Of a stretch of 64,000 nt of DNA, positions 23,965 through 34,072 are shown in pieces. The position numbers were made by a program, and so were the translations under genes. The stretch lies in contig NC_003281.10 of assembly GCF_000002985.6 (NCBI RefSeq), positions 12,090,001 to 12,154,000 of the forward strand, given 5' to 3'. Position 1 is the stretch's first letter. Each line of letters opens with the position of its first letter. This stretch comes from Caenorhabditis elegans (taxonomy: Eukaryota > Nematoda > Chromadorea > Rhabditida > Rhabditidae). Under the pieces are notes generated by a model. The model ran no database searches. It was not told the origin of the DNA and saw only the letters and a program-made list of their open reading frames with translations.

Positions 23965-24486
23965 ATGTCTGCCAAAGGACACCTATCAAGTATTAGGAAA
24001 CCCCGCTGAAAACCGACTGGATACGCAAGATTGGCAGTGAGTTTTTTTTTGTGGAAATCGTTAAATTCACTACAATGGTGACCGATTATGATAGTAAAAA
24101 ATTCATTAAATTTTTATAAATTTTATATGATTTTTTGAAATTTGGAAAAATCTCAGTTTTTGCCACTTTTGGACTTTGAATAAAAATGGTCCAAAATTTA
24201 AAAAAATGTAAATTTTGATTCTGATATTTGGCCATCATTGCCCTATTGATGTTTTTTAGGCAAACGAACGAGAACGCGCTCGCTTGCGTGAAAATTTCAC
24301 GGTGAAATCAATGAGGCTTTCAGAAATTTGATGCAAATTTTGCCATGGGAGCAAAGCAAAGGTATTCCGACAAGGCATCAAATTCTTGTCAAAGCGATTT
24401 TGTAAGTTATTGATATCCGTTTTCTGAAAACCAAGTAATATAATATTTTCAGACATATCAAAAATCTCTACGATTTGCTTAGTTAG
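23965..24486 (+). pseudogene. Decayed bHLH transcription factor gene
   Basis: Three exon-like segments with good splice sites are seen: 23965-24036 (ATG in AACCATGTCTGCC, donor GTGAGT), 24260-24401 (acceptor TTTTTTAG, donor GTAAGT) and 24453-24486 (acceptor ATTTTCAG, ends TAG). The phases agree across both introns. Exon 2 starts ANERERARLRE, a bHLH basic region. Then INEAFRNLMQILPWE (helix 1) and RHQILVKAILHIKNLYDLLS (loop end and helix 2, across the second intron) complete a bHLH domain. Two lesions break it. A TGA at 24007-24009 interrupts the frame just before the basic region. A 14-base insertion at 24293-24306, bounded by two GTGAA copies, shifts the frame between the basic region and helix 1. 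Apart from these the domain is complete, so decay looks recent. Nearest subfamily unknown. A sequencing error is the alternative. Confidence 0.75.
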
Positions 24487-24552
24487 CGCAATGATTGAAA
24501 AAAAACAATTTTTTTAAAATTTTCATCCTTACCTTACTACTTTCAATACCAC

Positions 24553-24584
24553 TTTATTTTAGAAAAAATAACAAAAAATTTATT
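24553..24584 (-). promoter_or_regulatory. Poly(A) signals of the LRR gene
   Basis: Two AATAAA hexamers read on the minus strand at 24579-24584 and 24553-24558, about 110 and 135 bases past the stop codon at 24694. The lonp-2/bHLH side and this gene are tail to tail here. Confidence 0.6.
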
Positions 24585-24693
24585 TCAGATATGTATAGCA
24601 ATGTGAATATATTTTGCAGAAATGTTTAAAAACATTCAAAACTTAAGCTCTCTGATTGAGATCATAGTTTCCAAAAAAAGTACTATCAAAATT

Positions 24694-27600
24694 CTATATT
24701 CTAAATACAAAAAACCGTACCGAGAAATACCATACAAGTGATAAAAAATAGAAATTTACAATAGAAGAAGAAGAAAAAGAAGAGATTGATGGAAGATGAT
24801 TCGTTTTTCTTGAAATTTCTTGTGATGGATTGAGACATTTTGCTTTGATAAATGAACGAATCGAGCGGAATGATGCAGTTGTACTACAGAAGTTGATGTC
24901 AGACATCTCCTGAAAATTATTTGATACTGGAATCAGGGGCGGGTGGGAATTGCCGTTTGGCAAAATCGGCAAATCGGCAAATTGCCGGTTCGCCGAATTT
25001 GCCGAAAATGAGAATTTCTTGAAAGGGTGTTTTGCCAAAAAAAAAGTCTCAAAATACCGAAAACCGATACAAATTATAGAATTCGAAATTTTTTAAAAAT
25101 AATTTTTTTGATTTTGCAAATAAACTGGTGCATTTGAGATGTTTTTTGTGGGGGGGGGGGGTGAGGATTTATTTAAAAATGTTATTCATCTATTTCTTTG
25201 GTTTAATGATTTTAAACATGATTTTTCATTTCTGGGCGTTTTCCACTAATTTACTTTTCTGCGGAAAAATATCTGAAAATTTGAAGAAAAACAATTTCCA
25301 ATTTTATATCACAAAACGAAAGAAACCAATTATTATAGCTGGAAAATGTTAAAATTAGGTAATTAAAAATTGGGAGTTCAAAAAGAACTTTTAAATTTTT
25401 TTTTGCAAATTTCAAAAAAATTATTTACAAAATTAGAAAAATGTTACACTTTTTACGTTTCAAACAATTTTTGATTTTTTTTTAATTTTAAAGGACTAAC
25501 TTTTTAAAAAGTGGCAATATTCAGTTTTTGCCAATTATTTTGATAGTTGTTGACCGAAAAAAATTGTCCTTAGAATTTTGTGATCTACTTATGTTTTGAA
25601 CATCAAAATTCAAACCAGAGGTGGGCGGCAAACAATTTTTTTAACGATATTTTTTCCGGCAAGTGGGCAAATCGGCAAACTGCCGGAATGAAAAATTTCT
25701 GGCAAAGCGGCAAAATCCGGCATTTCGCCGATTTGCCGAATTTGCCGGAAAGCGGCAGCTGCCGGAAATTTTCTGCGAATTGTGATTTTGCAGTTTTTCT
25801 GGAAATTTCAGAATTTCAATTTTAATCGGCAAAATTGTATGAATATTCCTACATCTATTTTGAAAAATTAGCCAATTCTATGAAAATATCTAAAAAAGAC
25901 GGGCAAAACAAATTTCAAAAAGGCACAGTTTAAAAAAAAAGGATTAATTCGAACATGCCCCATTTTAATAGTTTTCTCAAAACCGGCAAAAACTCAGAAA
26001 TTTCCACTATTTTTAAAAATGTTTAAAAATGTTTTTGAAAAGTTATACTATGATGTTTGGTCATTTTAAAGCTACACAAGTGGTTTTTAATCATATAAAA
26101 TCCTTACCTCAACACTAGTCATCCATTTCATCCCACAACTACACTCCAATGTATTCTCTTCTATTCTTGTTTTAAGTGCTCTTGACATAATTGATTCAGA
26201 TGTATCCAAGTCTCCGATTGTATTTCTCAATATTTTAAGTTCTCCCAGATTCTCAACATTGGCAAATGCTCGTGCAGAAATTGTTCCAAGTTGGCAGGCG
26301 TGTAGTTCAATTACTTGGATCGTTGTTAGGCCGGAAAATGCATCGGGTGCTATAGAAGGAACTTTGCTGTGTTCTATCAGAAGCTGCAAATTTTATGATT
26401 AAATTTTTTTTTAATTGAATAAAACTCAGCTTGTTAATGAAAATTTCAAATTAATTTTCAAATTAATTTTTTAAACAATTTTTCTAATTTTTTTGGCTAA
26501 ATTCAAAAGGTATTTTAGTTTTCTCTCTTATTCGAATTTAAAATTTTCAGAAAAAATTCAATAACTATCCTAAAATAGATAATTTTCAAATTATCGATAT
26601 TTCTTAGCGAATTCTGAAAAATTATTTCAGGCCCAATTCTTTAGATGCGGTTGAATTTTTAGGCTTACACTTAGGCTTAGACTTGGACTTAGTTTTAGTC
26701 TTAGGCTCAGGCTTAGGCTTAGGCTTAGGCTTAGACGGGGGAGGTGACAAAACATTTTCAGATAATTTTTCTAGTTTCTTCGAATTCTCCGAAAAACGTC
26801 GCAAAATGTCAAAACTTGGGAATTCATATGCGCGGGAATTCAAATTTTTTTTTGCAAAATTGAAAAAAAAGCCATTTTTTAAATTTATTATTAAAAAAAA
26901 TTTTGAGACAATCTTCTCAAAAATCACAAAAACTTACATGAGATGTATGTGACAAGGTGCTAAATGTGCTCGGTGGAATGTCGAACTGAGAGTTTTTAAA
27001 GTGAACCACGTGGAAACGCGTCGAATTTGTGAATATCTCGGGCTCAATGAGCACAACTCCGGAAACAGTGAGAAAATCGAGCTGAAAAATTTAATATTTT
27101 TAGTTTTTAATTTTAAACAAAAAAAATCTACAAACCTGATTGATATTTGCAAAACAGTGCCTAGAAAGAGCCAATTCTTCTCCAGAAATTGTCAGCTCTC
27201 GAATATTTTGTGCATTTCGGAATGTGTGCCCGTCGATTCGATGAATCGGAGTTTTTTCGAAAATTATCTTGAGACCCATTTGATTTTGAATTCCACTGAA
27301 TGCGTTCTTCTGGAGTTCTGTTAATCCGGGGCAGGTGGTGAATTTTATTAGTCTGAAAACATACAATTGTTTAGCGGAATGTGAATTAGGCAATTGCTGT
27401 CAAATTTTTTCCGGCAAATTTTTTCCGGCATAACGGAAAATCGGCAAATCGGTTTGCAGGAAATTTTCAATTTCGGCAATTTGCCGATTTGCAGGAAATT
27501 TTCAATTCCTGCAATTTGCCGATTTGCAAGAAATTTTCAGAGCATTTCGGAATGTTCGAAGCATAGTTAAAATATGCGAAAAAATTCAGGAATTGTCATT

Positions 27601-28415
27601 TTTTGACCGAAAATTCGAAAAAGTGTTGAAAATTGTTTCTATGATTTCTCAGGTTTGCCCATTTTATATGTAAGTTTATAAATTTTTCTTATGAATTTAT
27701 TATTTTTGAAATATCAATTTATTTACCTAATCTTCTTCAGCCCCTTAAATGCCAATTTCTCAATTGTTCCAAGATTCGGATTATTCTCAAATTCAATTTG
27801 CATCAACTTTTCCATTTTTCGAAACGAATTTTTCTCAATTGTTCGGACAGAAGAGTTTCTGATGACGAGGCTTTCATATCCAGACGGAAGCCTGTCAGGT
27901 AGAGTTACAACTTGTTGCCCTTCACATGTCACCTGAAAATATATCAGTCTTGTCACTCAATCATTATTTGAGAAGGTTTTTGAAATTTGAAATTTGAGCA
28001 AGCTAAAAAATTTGAAATTAGAGAGTTTAAGATCTATTTTTTGAGACTAAGTCAAGTATAGGTTTTCCGTGTAGGCGTTAAAACGCCTGCCTGCCTGCTT
28101 GACCTTTAGGCGACCTCCGCCTGCCTCTCGCCTTAATACGCGCCTTAACTTGATCTTCATCAAACTTATAGAAATGAGAATTTGAAATTTGAAAATTCAC
28201 GTCAAAACGCAGAAAAAAAGGGAAAAGGCCAGCGTCAGGCGGGCAGGTTTCAGGCAGGCGCCAGGCCTTCAATTTACCTGTTGCTTGTCCTCATCGCATT
28301 GGCATCCCATCGGACAAGTGTCTCGGAGGGCATTTGAATATTTCAAAAAATGAAATAAAATCAATAGTTTCCAAATAAAAATGTTGAATTTTTGCACATC
28401 GGAAAAAAGATTCAT
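24694..28415 (-). CDS. Secreted or anchored leucine-rich-repeat protein
   Basis: Six exons join in phase: 28415-28278, 27932-27727, 27352-27136, 27081-26938, 26383-26108, 24909-24694, giving 398 residues. A hydrophobic N-terminus (residues ~11-29) acts as signal. An LRR N-terminal cap follows with Cys34, Cys38, Cys40 and Cys49 in the classic C-x3-C-x-C-x8-C spacing. Degenerate LRRs occupy ~60-310 (for example IEKNSFRKMEKLMQIEFENN and ELQKNAFSGI). The C-terminal cap has Cys316, Cys318, Cys335 and Cys352. The last ~30 residues are Ser-rich then hydrophobic (SIVNFYFLSLVWYF), suggesting a membrane or GPI-type tail. Such proteins are usually extracellular adhesion or receptor-like molecules; the ligand is unknown. 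Intron 1 is mostly a GCCTGCCTGCC-type repeat that ends just short of the exon 1 donor. Intron 5 (~1.2 kb) contains another repeat block. Confidence 0.87.
24940..25015. repeat. GGCAAATTGCC short copy
   Basis: CAGGGGCGGGTGGGAATTGCC is followed by GGCAAATCGGCAAATTGCCG. It lies in LRR intron 5, directly upstream of the last exon. Confidence 0.65.
25150..25161 (+). repeat. G12 homopolymer
   Basis: Twelve consecutive G within intron 5 of the LRR gene. Confidence 0.9.
25615..25935. repeat. GGCAAATTGCC-family repeat, long form
   Basis: It begins CCAGAGGTGGGCGGCAAAC and ends near the AAATTTCAAAAAGGCACAGT segment of the conserved core. Confidence 0.7.
26655..26740. repeat. TTAGGC array in LRR intron 4
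   Basis: Degenerate then clean TTAGGC units, read on the plus strand. Confidence 0.75.
27400..27545. repeat. GGCAATTTGCCGATTTGC copy in LRR intron 2
   Basis: Three GCAATTTGCCGATTTGCA-type units. Confidence 0.6.
28065..28275. repeat. GCCTGCCTGCC-family repeat in LRR intron 1
   Basis: It runs from TGTAGGCGTTAAAACGCCTG to CAGGCAGGCGCCAGGCC and nearly touches the exon 1 donor at 28277. Confidence 0.7.
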
Positions 28416-29034
28416 TTGAGTATTATTCGAATGAATAGCATTAACACGTCGTTCCTAACAACAAAATCATCAGAGATCAATCTGAAAAAAAGTACATTTT
28501 TTAGATTTAAAAAAAAACCACGAAAAAAAATTCAAAAAAGCAGGTTTCAGGCAGGCGTCAGGCCCTGACATCGCACCTGGAAGCCCTTCCTTACACATTT
28601 AATGAGGTGACTCCAATGACTTGTCACTCAAATAATGAGCATGTTTACTCAAATGAGCATGTGTCACTCAAATAATGAGCATGTTTACGGGGGGGGGGGG
28701 GGGGGGACACCAACAAGTTGTGTGTTCCGAGCTCGTAAAAAATGAGCACAACAAGTTTTTTAGTTTTTGAAAAAAAATGACTAGATGATGATGGGGGCAT
28801 AGATGGAATCAACACAAACAACATTAGTTTTAAGTTTTAAAATGTTATAATATGACTCATGATTTGATTGGATTAGAAAGGGAGAGGAAATGAGTTAAGA
28901 TTTTCAGAGCCACTTTTTAAAAAAAAATTCCAGTTTGTTTTTGCAATGGTAGTTTCTAAAAGTTTCAAAAAAGTGTTTTAAACAGCTCTGAAACGTTAAA
29001 AATTTTATTTCGGAAACAAGAGAAATAAGTTGGG
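28416..29034. other. LRR-gene upstream region
   Basis: It holds a partial GCAGGCGTCAGGCC copy (~28540-28590), a short tandem duplication of CACTCAAATAATGAGCATG (~28624-28688), and an 18-G tract. The LRR-gene promoter is presumably here. Confidence 0.4.
28689..28706 (+). repeat. G18 homopolymer
   Basis: Eighteen consecutive G. In C. elegans such tracts are deletion-prone without the DOG-1/FANCJ helicase. Confidence 0.95.
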
Positions 29035-29570
29035 AAATTCAAACTTTATGCGAAAAAATTTTGGCGGAAAGTTAAAAATTTCTGCGAATTTTTTTTGGCG
29101 GGAAATTCAAATTTTCTGTGAAAAATTTTTTGGAAGGAGATTCAAATTTTCTGAGAAAAATATATTGGCACGAAATTCAAACTTTCTGATTGTGAGAAAA
29201 TAATTATTGGCAGGGAATTCAAATTTTCTGCGACAAAACATTTTGGCGGGAAATTCAAATTTTCTGAGAAAAAAGTTTTTTGGCGGGAAATTCAAATTTT
29301 CTGAGAAAAAATATGTTGGCGAGAAATTCAAAATTTCTAAAAAATAATTTAGCGGGAAATTCAAAAATTCTGAGAAAAATTTTGGCGGGAAATCCAAATT
29401 TTCTGAAACTATGTTTTCAGGGAAATTCAAAATTTCTAAAAAATAATTTAGCGGGAAATTCAAAAATTCTGAAACTATGTTTTCAGGGAAGTTCAAATTT
29501 TTGGGAGAACACTTTGGCTGAAAATTCAAATTTTCTGAGAAATTTTTTTGGCGGAAAAAAACACGAAATA
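29035..29570 (+). repeat. TTTGGCGGGAAATTCAAATT minisatellite
   Basis: About fifteen 30-45-base units carry the core TTTGGCGGGAAATTCAAA followed by TTCTGAGAAAAA. Arrays of the same family lie at 31855 (inverted), 51780 and 54575. Confidence 0.85.
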
Positions 29571-30174
29571 CACGAAAAAAAAAAAAATCAGATCGAAAAA
29601 CAAAATGTTTTTGCCTAAAAATTTTAATTTTTTAGTGAACCAGAATAAATTTAAACTTTTGATTTTCAGAGGAAATTTTCCAATTGTCATTTAAATTTCG
29701 TAAATCTCAAATCAAAACAATAAAACACATGGACCACCCAACAAGTGACAGAGCGGCACACGTCTAATGTCAAAAGGGTGTTTGAAAAGTGGATTGATAT
29801 CAGAACGAAGAGAAATGATAAACTAACATGTGTGCACTGACACTGAACACTTTATCTCTATCTTTCTCACTCGATCCTCCTTATCACACAATATTTTTAT
29901 AAAATGTGGAATTCTATCTGAAGATCGGATACTTGAAGGTGTAAAGCGATATGGCCTGGGCTCGCGGAGCTCATCAAGAGTGAAATCGGAAGGGGTGGAG
30001 TCTAGAAGTCACTTAATTATCTCTTTGCCTCCGGCGATATTCTGAATATATATTCGAGAAAATTGAATTTGAAGAAAGCGTATTGTGATGGGGGAAATTA
30101 CCGAAAAATGAGTTTGTAAGAAAAAAGTTTAGTCCAAAGTTGAGAGTTTTTAAAAACAAATAGAGAGGTTTGAG
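29571..30174. other. Unique non-coding stretch
   Basis: Positions 29740-30060 are unique and less AT-rich. A 71-codon open frame at 29830 has no splice context or family and is not called. Confidence 0.35.
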
Positions 30175-30650
30175 TCAGGGGTGGAAATTGCCATTCGGCA
30201 AATCGGCAAATTGCCGATTTGCCGATTTGCCGATTGCCGGATATCAATTTCCCGGAAATTTTTAGAGAGCTTTTTTAGAAGACGGAAACACTAACCTAAA
30301 ACAGGGGTGGGCGGCAATGGCAATTCGGTAAATGTTTTTCCGGCAAATTCGGCAATTCGGCAAGTTGCCGGTTTGCCAATTTGCCGGAACTTTTTGAAAG
30401 GTTTTTTATTAGACGGAAACACTATAAACTGTGCCGTTTTGAAATTTTTATCCCGTTTTCTTTAGACATTTTCATAGAATTTTCTTACTTTTCAAAATAG
30501 ATGTAGAAACATTCATGGGATGCGTACATTTTTGCCGATTAAAATTGAAATTGTGAAATTTCCAACAAAAAAATGTGCAAAACCACAATTTGCCGAAAAT
30601 TTCAAATCGGCAACTTGCCGGTTTTGCCGATTGGCAGTTGCCGGAAAAAT
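30175..30650. repeat. Two GGCAAATTGCC-family copies
   Basis: A short copy at 30178-30260 is followed by a long inverted copy from CAGGGGTGGGCGGCAATGG (30303) with the GACGGAAACAC and AGAATTTTCTTA core reversed. Confidence 0.7.
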
Positions 30651-31559
30651 CGTTTACCCCTAAATTGAATATAATTTTTTTCCAAAATGATCTTATTTTT
30701 CATAAATATAATTTTCGCGTAATATTTAAATTCAGTTGATTTCGGTTTTAAAACTAAATTTGAAAATTAAAAAAAAATAAAATAAAAAACTTTCGATTTT
30801 TCGAAAAAATTTATACTATTTTTCTCGGTAGAACTTAAAATTATGACGTCAACCCTGTTGATGAACCTGAAATTTGCAAGTGACGTCATACACTTCATAC
30901 GTTTATTTGCCGCTTTTTACAGAGATCAAAAGAGAGTACAGTTCGAAATTTCTTTAAACTAAATAAAATAGACACCGAATATACCTGTTTGAATTTTTTA
31001 AATTTTCTAATTTTTTTTTTTGATATTTCAAACGGCCTACATAAAAAAAATTTAAAAACTAAAAAAATAAAAAATAATAATGTGAAAAAATATGTTTTAA
31101 ATTTTTTGTAATTACCTAAGATAGAACTCTTAGGATATATTTTGTCTCAAGAAATTTCTAAAATTTTACTGTAAATCTAGAAAATTGGCATATCCCTCGG
31201 CAGTTGCCTGAGGCAACATTCTCATTAAAGACGTATCTTTGAGTAATATGAAAAAGCATAAGTGAAGAAGTCTTGGAAAAAGTATCATGTTTCATAGATA
31301 TATATATTTCTTAGAGAAAGAGATGCACACAGAAACAACAACAAAAAATAATATGAAATTGAGAGAAAATCGTTGAATCAGGGATGGACGGGGACACCTG
31401 TCGGCGAAGTCCAATGGATTTATGAGCTGCTCACGGAGCACACGAAGAAGAGCACAAATGACTCTTTGAAATATGTTGATGTTGTAGAGGCAAAATCCTA
31501 GGGATTCTGAATAGAGACCTTTTTTCATTAAAAAAAAGGGAAATCGAACATTAGGAATT
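30651..31559. other. Non-coding stretch with one coding-like patch
   Basis: AT-rich to 31180. GTTGCCTGAGGCAAC at ~31204-31218 is a perfect short inverted repeat. Positions 31395-31510 read as coding-like on the minus strand (see findings). No gene is called. Confidence 0.35.
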
Positions 31560-31621
31560 TTGGATATTTAACTATAAATACCCAAAAAAATTTGAATTTC
31601 CCGCTAAATATTTCCCGGATT

Positions 31622-31855
31622 TCAGACTTCCCTCATGAATTGAAATGGAAGAGTTTGCCGAATCAGGCCGTTTTGATTTGGCCATATCTGGGGTAGAATT
31701 ACGGCGCGTTGCGTGTCGTGTCGCGGCTCTGTTTTAGTTGTAAAACTAAATGAATTTGTCCGTGTGGAGTACCACGACACTTTCCCACGCGTTGTCCGGC
31801 AGGCGATTGTCAATGGAGCGCGAAAAATTCAATGAGGAAGGCCAGAACCCCGTGA
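31622..31855. repeat. GCGCG-type dispersed repeat
   Basis: Complete unit from ATTGAAATGGAAGAGTTTGC to AATGAGGAAGGCCAGAACCC, directly abutting the inverted GGCGGGAA array. Confidence 0.75.
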
Positions 31856-32400
31856 TATTTTTCTCAGAAAAGTTGAATTTCCAGCCAAAAATTTTTTTCT
31901 CAGAAAATTTGAACTTCCCGCCAAAAATTTTTCATCAGAAAGTTTTAGTTTCCCGCCAAAATTTTTCTTAGAAAATTTGAATTTCCCGCCAATTTTTTTT
32001 GTGAGAAAATATGAATTTCCCGCTAAATATTTTTCTTATAAAATTTGAATTTCCCGTCAAAATTGTTTTCTCAAAAAATTCGAATTTCCCTCTAAATTTT
32101 TTTGTGAGAAAATATGAATTTCCCGCTAAATATTTTTCTTATAAAATTTTAGTTTCCCGCCACAAACTTTTTCTCCGAAAATTTGAATTTCCCGCCAAAA
32201 TTTTTCTTAGAAAATTTGAATTTCCCGCCAAATTTTCTTGTGAGAAAAAATGAATTTCCCGCTAAATATTTTTCTTATAAAATTTGAATTTCCCGGCAAA
32301 ATTGTTTTATCAAAAAATTCGAATTTCCCTCCAAATTTTTTTGTGAGAAAATTTGAATTTCCCGCCAAAATGTTTTTTTTTCAGAAAATTTTGATTTCTC
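31856..32400 (-). repeat. GGCGGGAAATTCAAA minisatellite, inverted
   Basis: Units of GAATTTCCCGCCAAAATTTT repeat about fifteen times, the reverse of the 29035 array. Confidence 0.85.
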
Positions 32401-33545
32401 GCAATTAAAAAATATTCTTTTAAAAAAAAGTTTTTTGAAACTCGTGCTGAAAACCTTTTTTTAAACTTACGCAAAGCTACAGTAATTCAAATTTTTTACT
32501 GTGCGTCGCGTGTCGCGTCGCGGTCAACTCTAATTTTCCAAGTTTGCTCTGAAAATTTAGGGACCTTTTTCTACACAAATTTAAAAGTTCAGAGGTTTTT
32601 TTCTGAAAATCTTTGCAAAATTGGTCTGAAAAATGACTAGCACTAAACGATTTAGTAGGTATCTATTCAAAAAAAAGTTACTGTAAAAAGCCGAGCCAAT
32701 GTTTCCCCTGCCATAACCTGTTTGATAACGTAAAATAAAATTTCAATATTTATATGTCAAATTCAATTAATATTATTAGTTATTATATATATATGTTTTT
32801 TGAAAAATCTGTTTGTGCATAGTAATAAAAACAACAAAAAAATGAGAGACAAAAAAGAGAGATAATAAAGCGAAAGAAACGAATTTTTGGGAGTGATTTG
32901 ATGAGTGTGGGGGAGCCTAGGGATGCCTAGGGGTTTAAGCTTAACCTATTATGAGAATTAAAAAATATTACAAAATGTAGGAAAATTGCACAAAGAAGAA
33001 TTTTGGTGAGAGAGAGAGAGAGAGAAAGAGAGAGAGACAATACACACGGATCCCTGAACAGAATGTATGTTTGCTGGAGAGAAAAACGGTTCCTAGAAAA
33101 AAGAAAAAAATTTTAAAAAATGGAAAAAATGGGAAAAATCACAGATTGTTATGGGGGCTTTATGCTTTTTTGTTAGTGTTGTGTCAAATAAATAAGGAAA
33201 ATGTTGAAATGAGAGAAAGAAAAAAAGAGAAGAGGAGAAGAAAAGGACTCAGTTTTCAATACTTCCTAACTAGATTCCTCCTCCTCTTCTTCTTTTTTTT
33301 TCTTTTTAAATTGCAACTTTTTCAATGGGGTGAAGAACAATAAATAAGTAAAAAAATAGGAAAATTAAAAGGTTTTGTAAGGCACTGTGTTGTACTGGAA
33401 GTTTTTAGAAAACTGGTTGCGGAAATGCTGGGAAATTTTTGGGGTTTTGGGAATTTTTTGTGAGCTGAAATTGCTACTCCAACGTTTATTTTTTGCAGAG
33501 TTTCAATAATAGAATATCCGACGACGTTCCAAAATTTTCTAAAAA
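32401..33545. other. Non-coding stretch with GA-rich patches
   Basis: It contains a (GA)n run at 33008-33036 and A-rich sequence. No exon structure seen. Confidence 0.35.
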
Positions 33546-33547
33546 TT

Positions 33548-33695
33548 TTCCAGAAGGCTCTAGAACATTCCAGAATTTTTTCGAATTTTCCAGAAGGTTC
33601 TAGAACATTCCAGAATTTTTTCGAATTTTCCAGATAGTCCTAGAACATTCCAGAATTTTCTAAAATTTTCCAGAAGGCTCTAGAACATTCCAGAA
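33548..33695. promoter_or_regulatory. Four-copy heat-shock-element array
   Basis: Four units start at 33548, 33588, 33628 and 33668, an exact 40-base period. Each contains TTCTAGAACATTCCAGAA or a one- to few-base variant. The second unit (33588-33615) is a perfect run of six alternating TTC/GAA pentamers, the HSF binding consensus. It is 0.4 kb beyond the stop of the CXXC gene. Confidence 0.8.
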
Positions 33696-34072
33696 TTTTC
33701 CAAAAAATTTTTTTAGCTTTTTGAAGCCATTAAAATGATCAAAAAAATTGAGGAAGCTTTTAAAAAAAAAAGTATTTTTTTCTGAATTTTTTGAAAATTT
33801 TAGAAAAAACCACCAAAATGTAACCTTTTTGAAAAATTAAATAGAAAATTTTTCTGAATTTTTTTTCCAAAATTTCACATATATGTACCTCTAAAAAAAT
33901 CTGCAAAAAGCCCTACTTTTGCGCAAAAAAAACCCAAAAATTAAAACTTTCCCAACATTTCAAAAAAAAATTCAAAAAAGCCAAAGATATCACAATTCGA
34001 GACGTGTCACAATCAGGATGAGATAATAAATTTCCGACAATAAAAAAAAACGTAAAATTTTTCAGCTAAAAA
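33696..34072. other. CXXC-gene 3' flank
   Basis: A/T-rich sequence. No AATAAA on the minus strand was identified close to the stop. Confidence 0.35.

Noticed and set aside
24260..24401. The 14-base insertion read as a tiny intron keeping the bHLH gene functional
   Set aside because: Fourteen bases is far below the nematode minimum intron (~40) and there is no usable branch or acceptor; the upstream TGA would remain.
33548..33695. Array considered as a CRISPR-like repeat because of its exact 40-base period
   Set aside because: There are no unique spacers, units are continuous, and the genome is eukaryotic.
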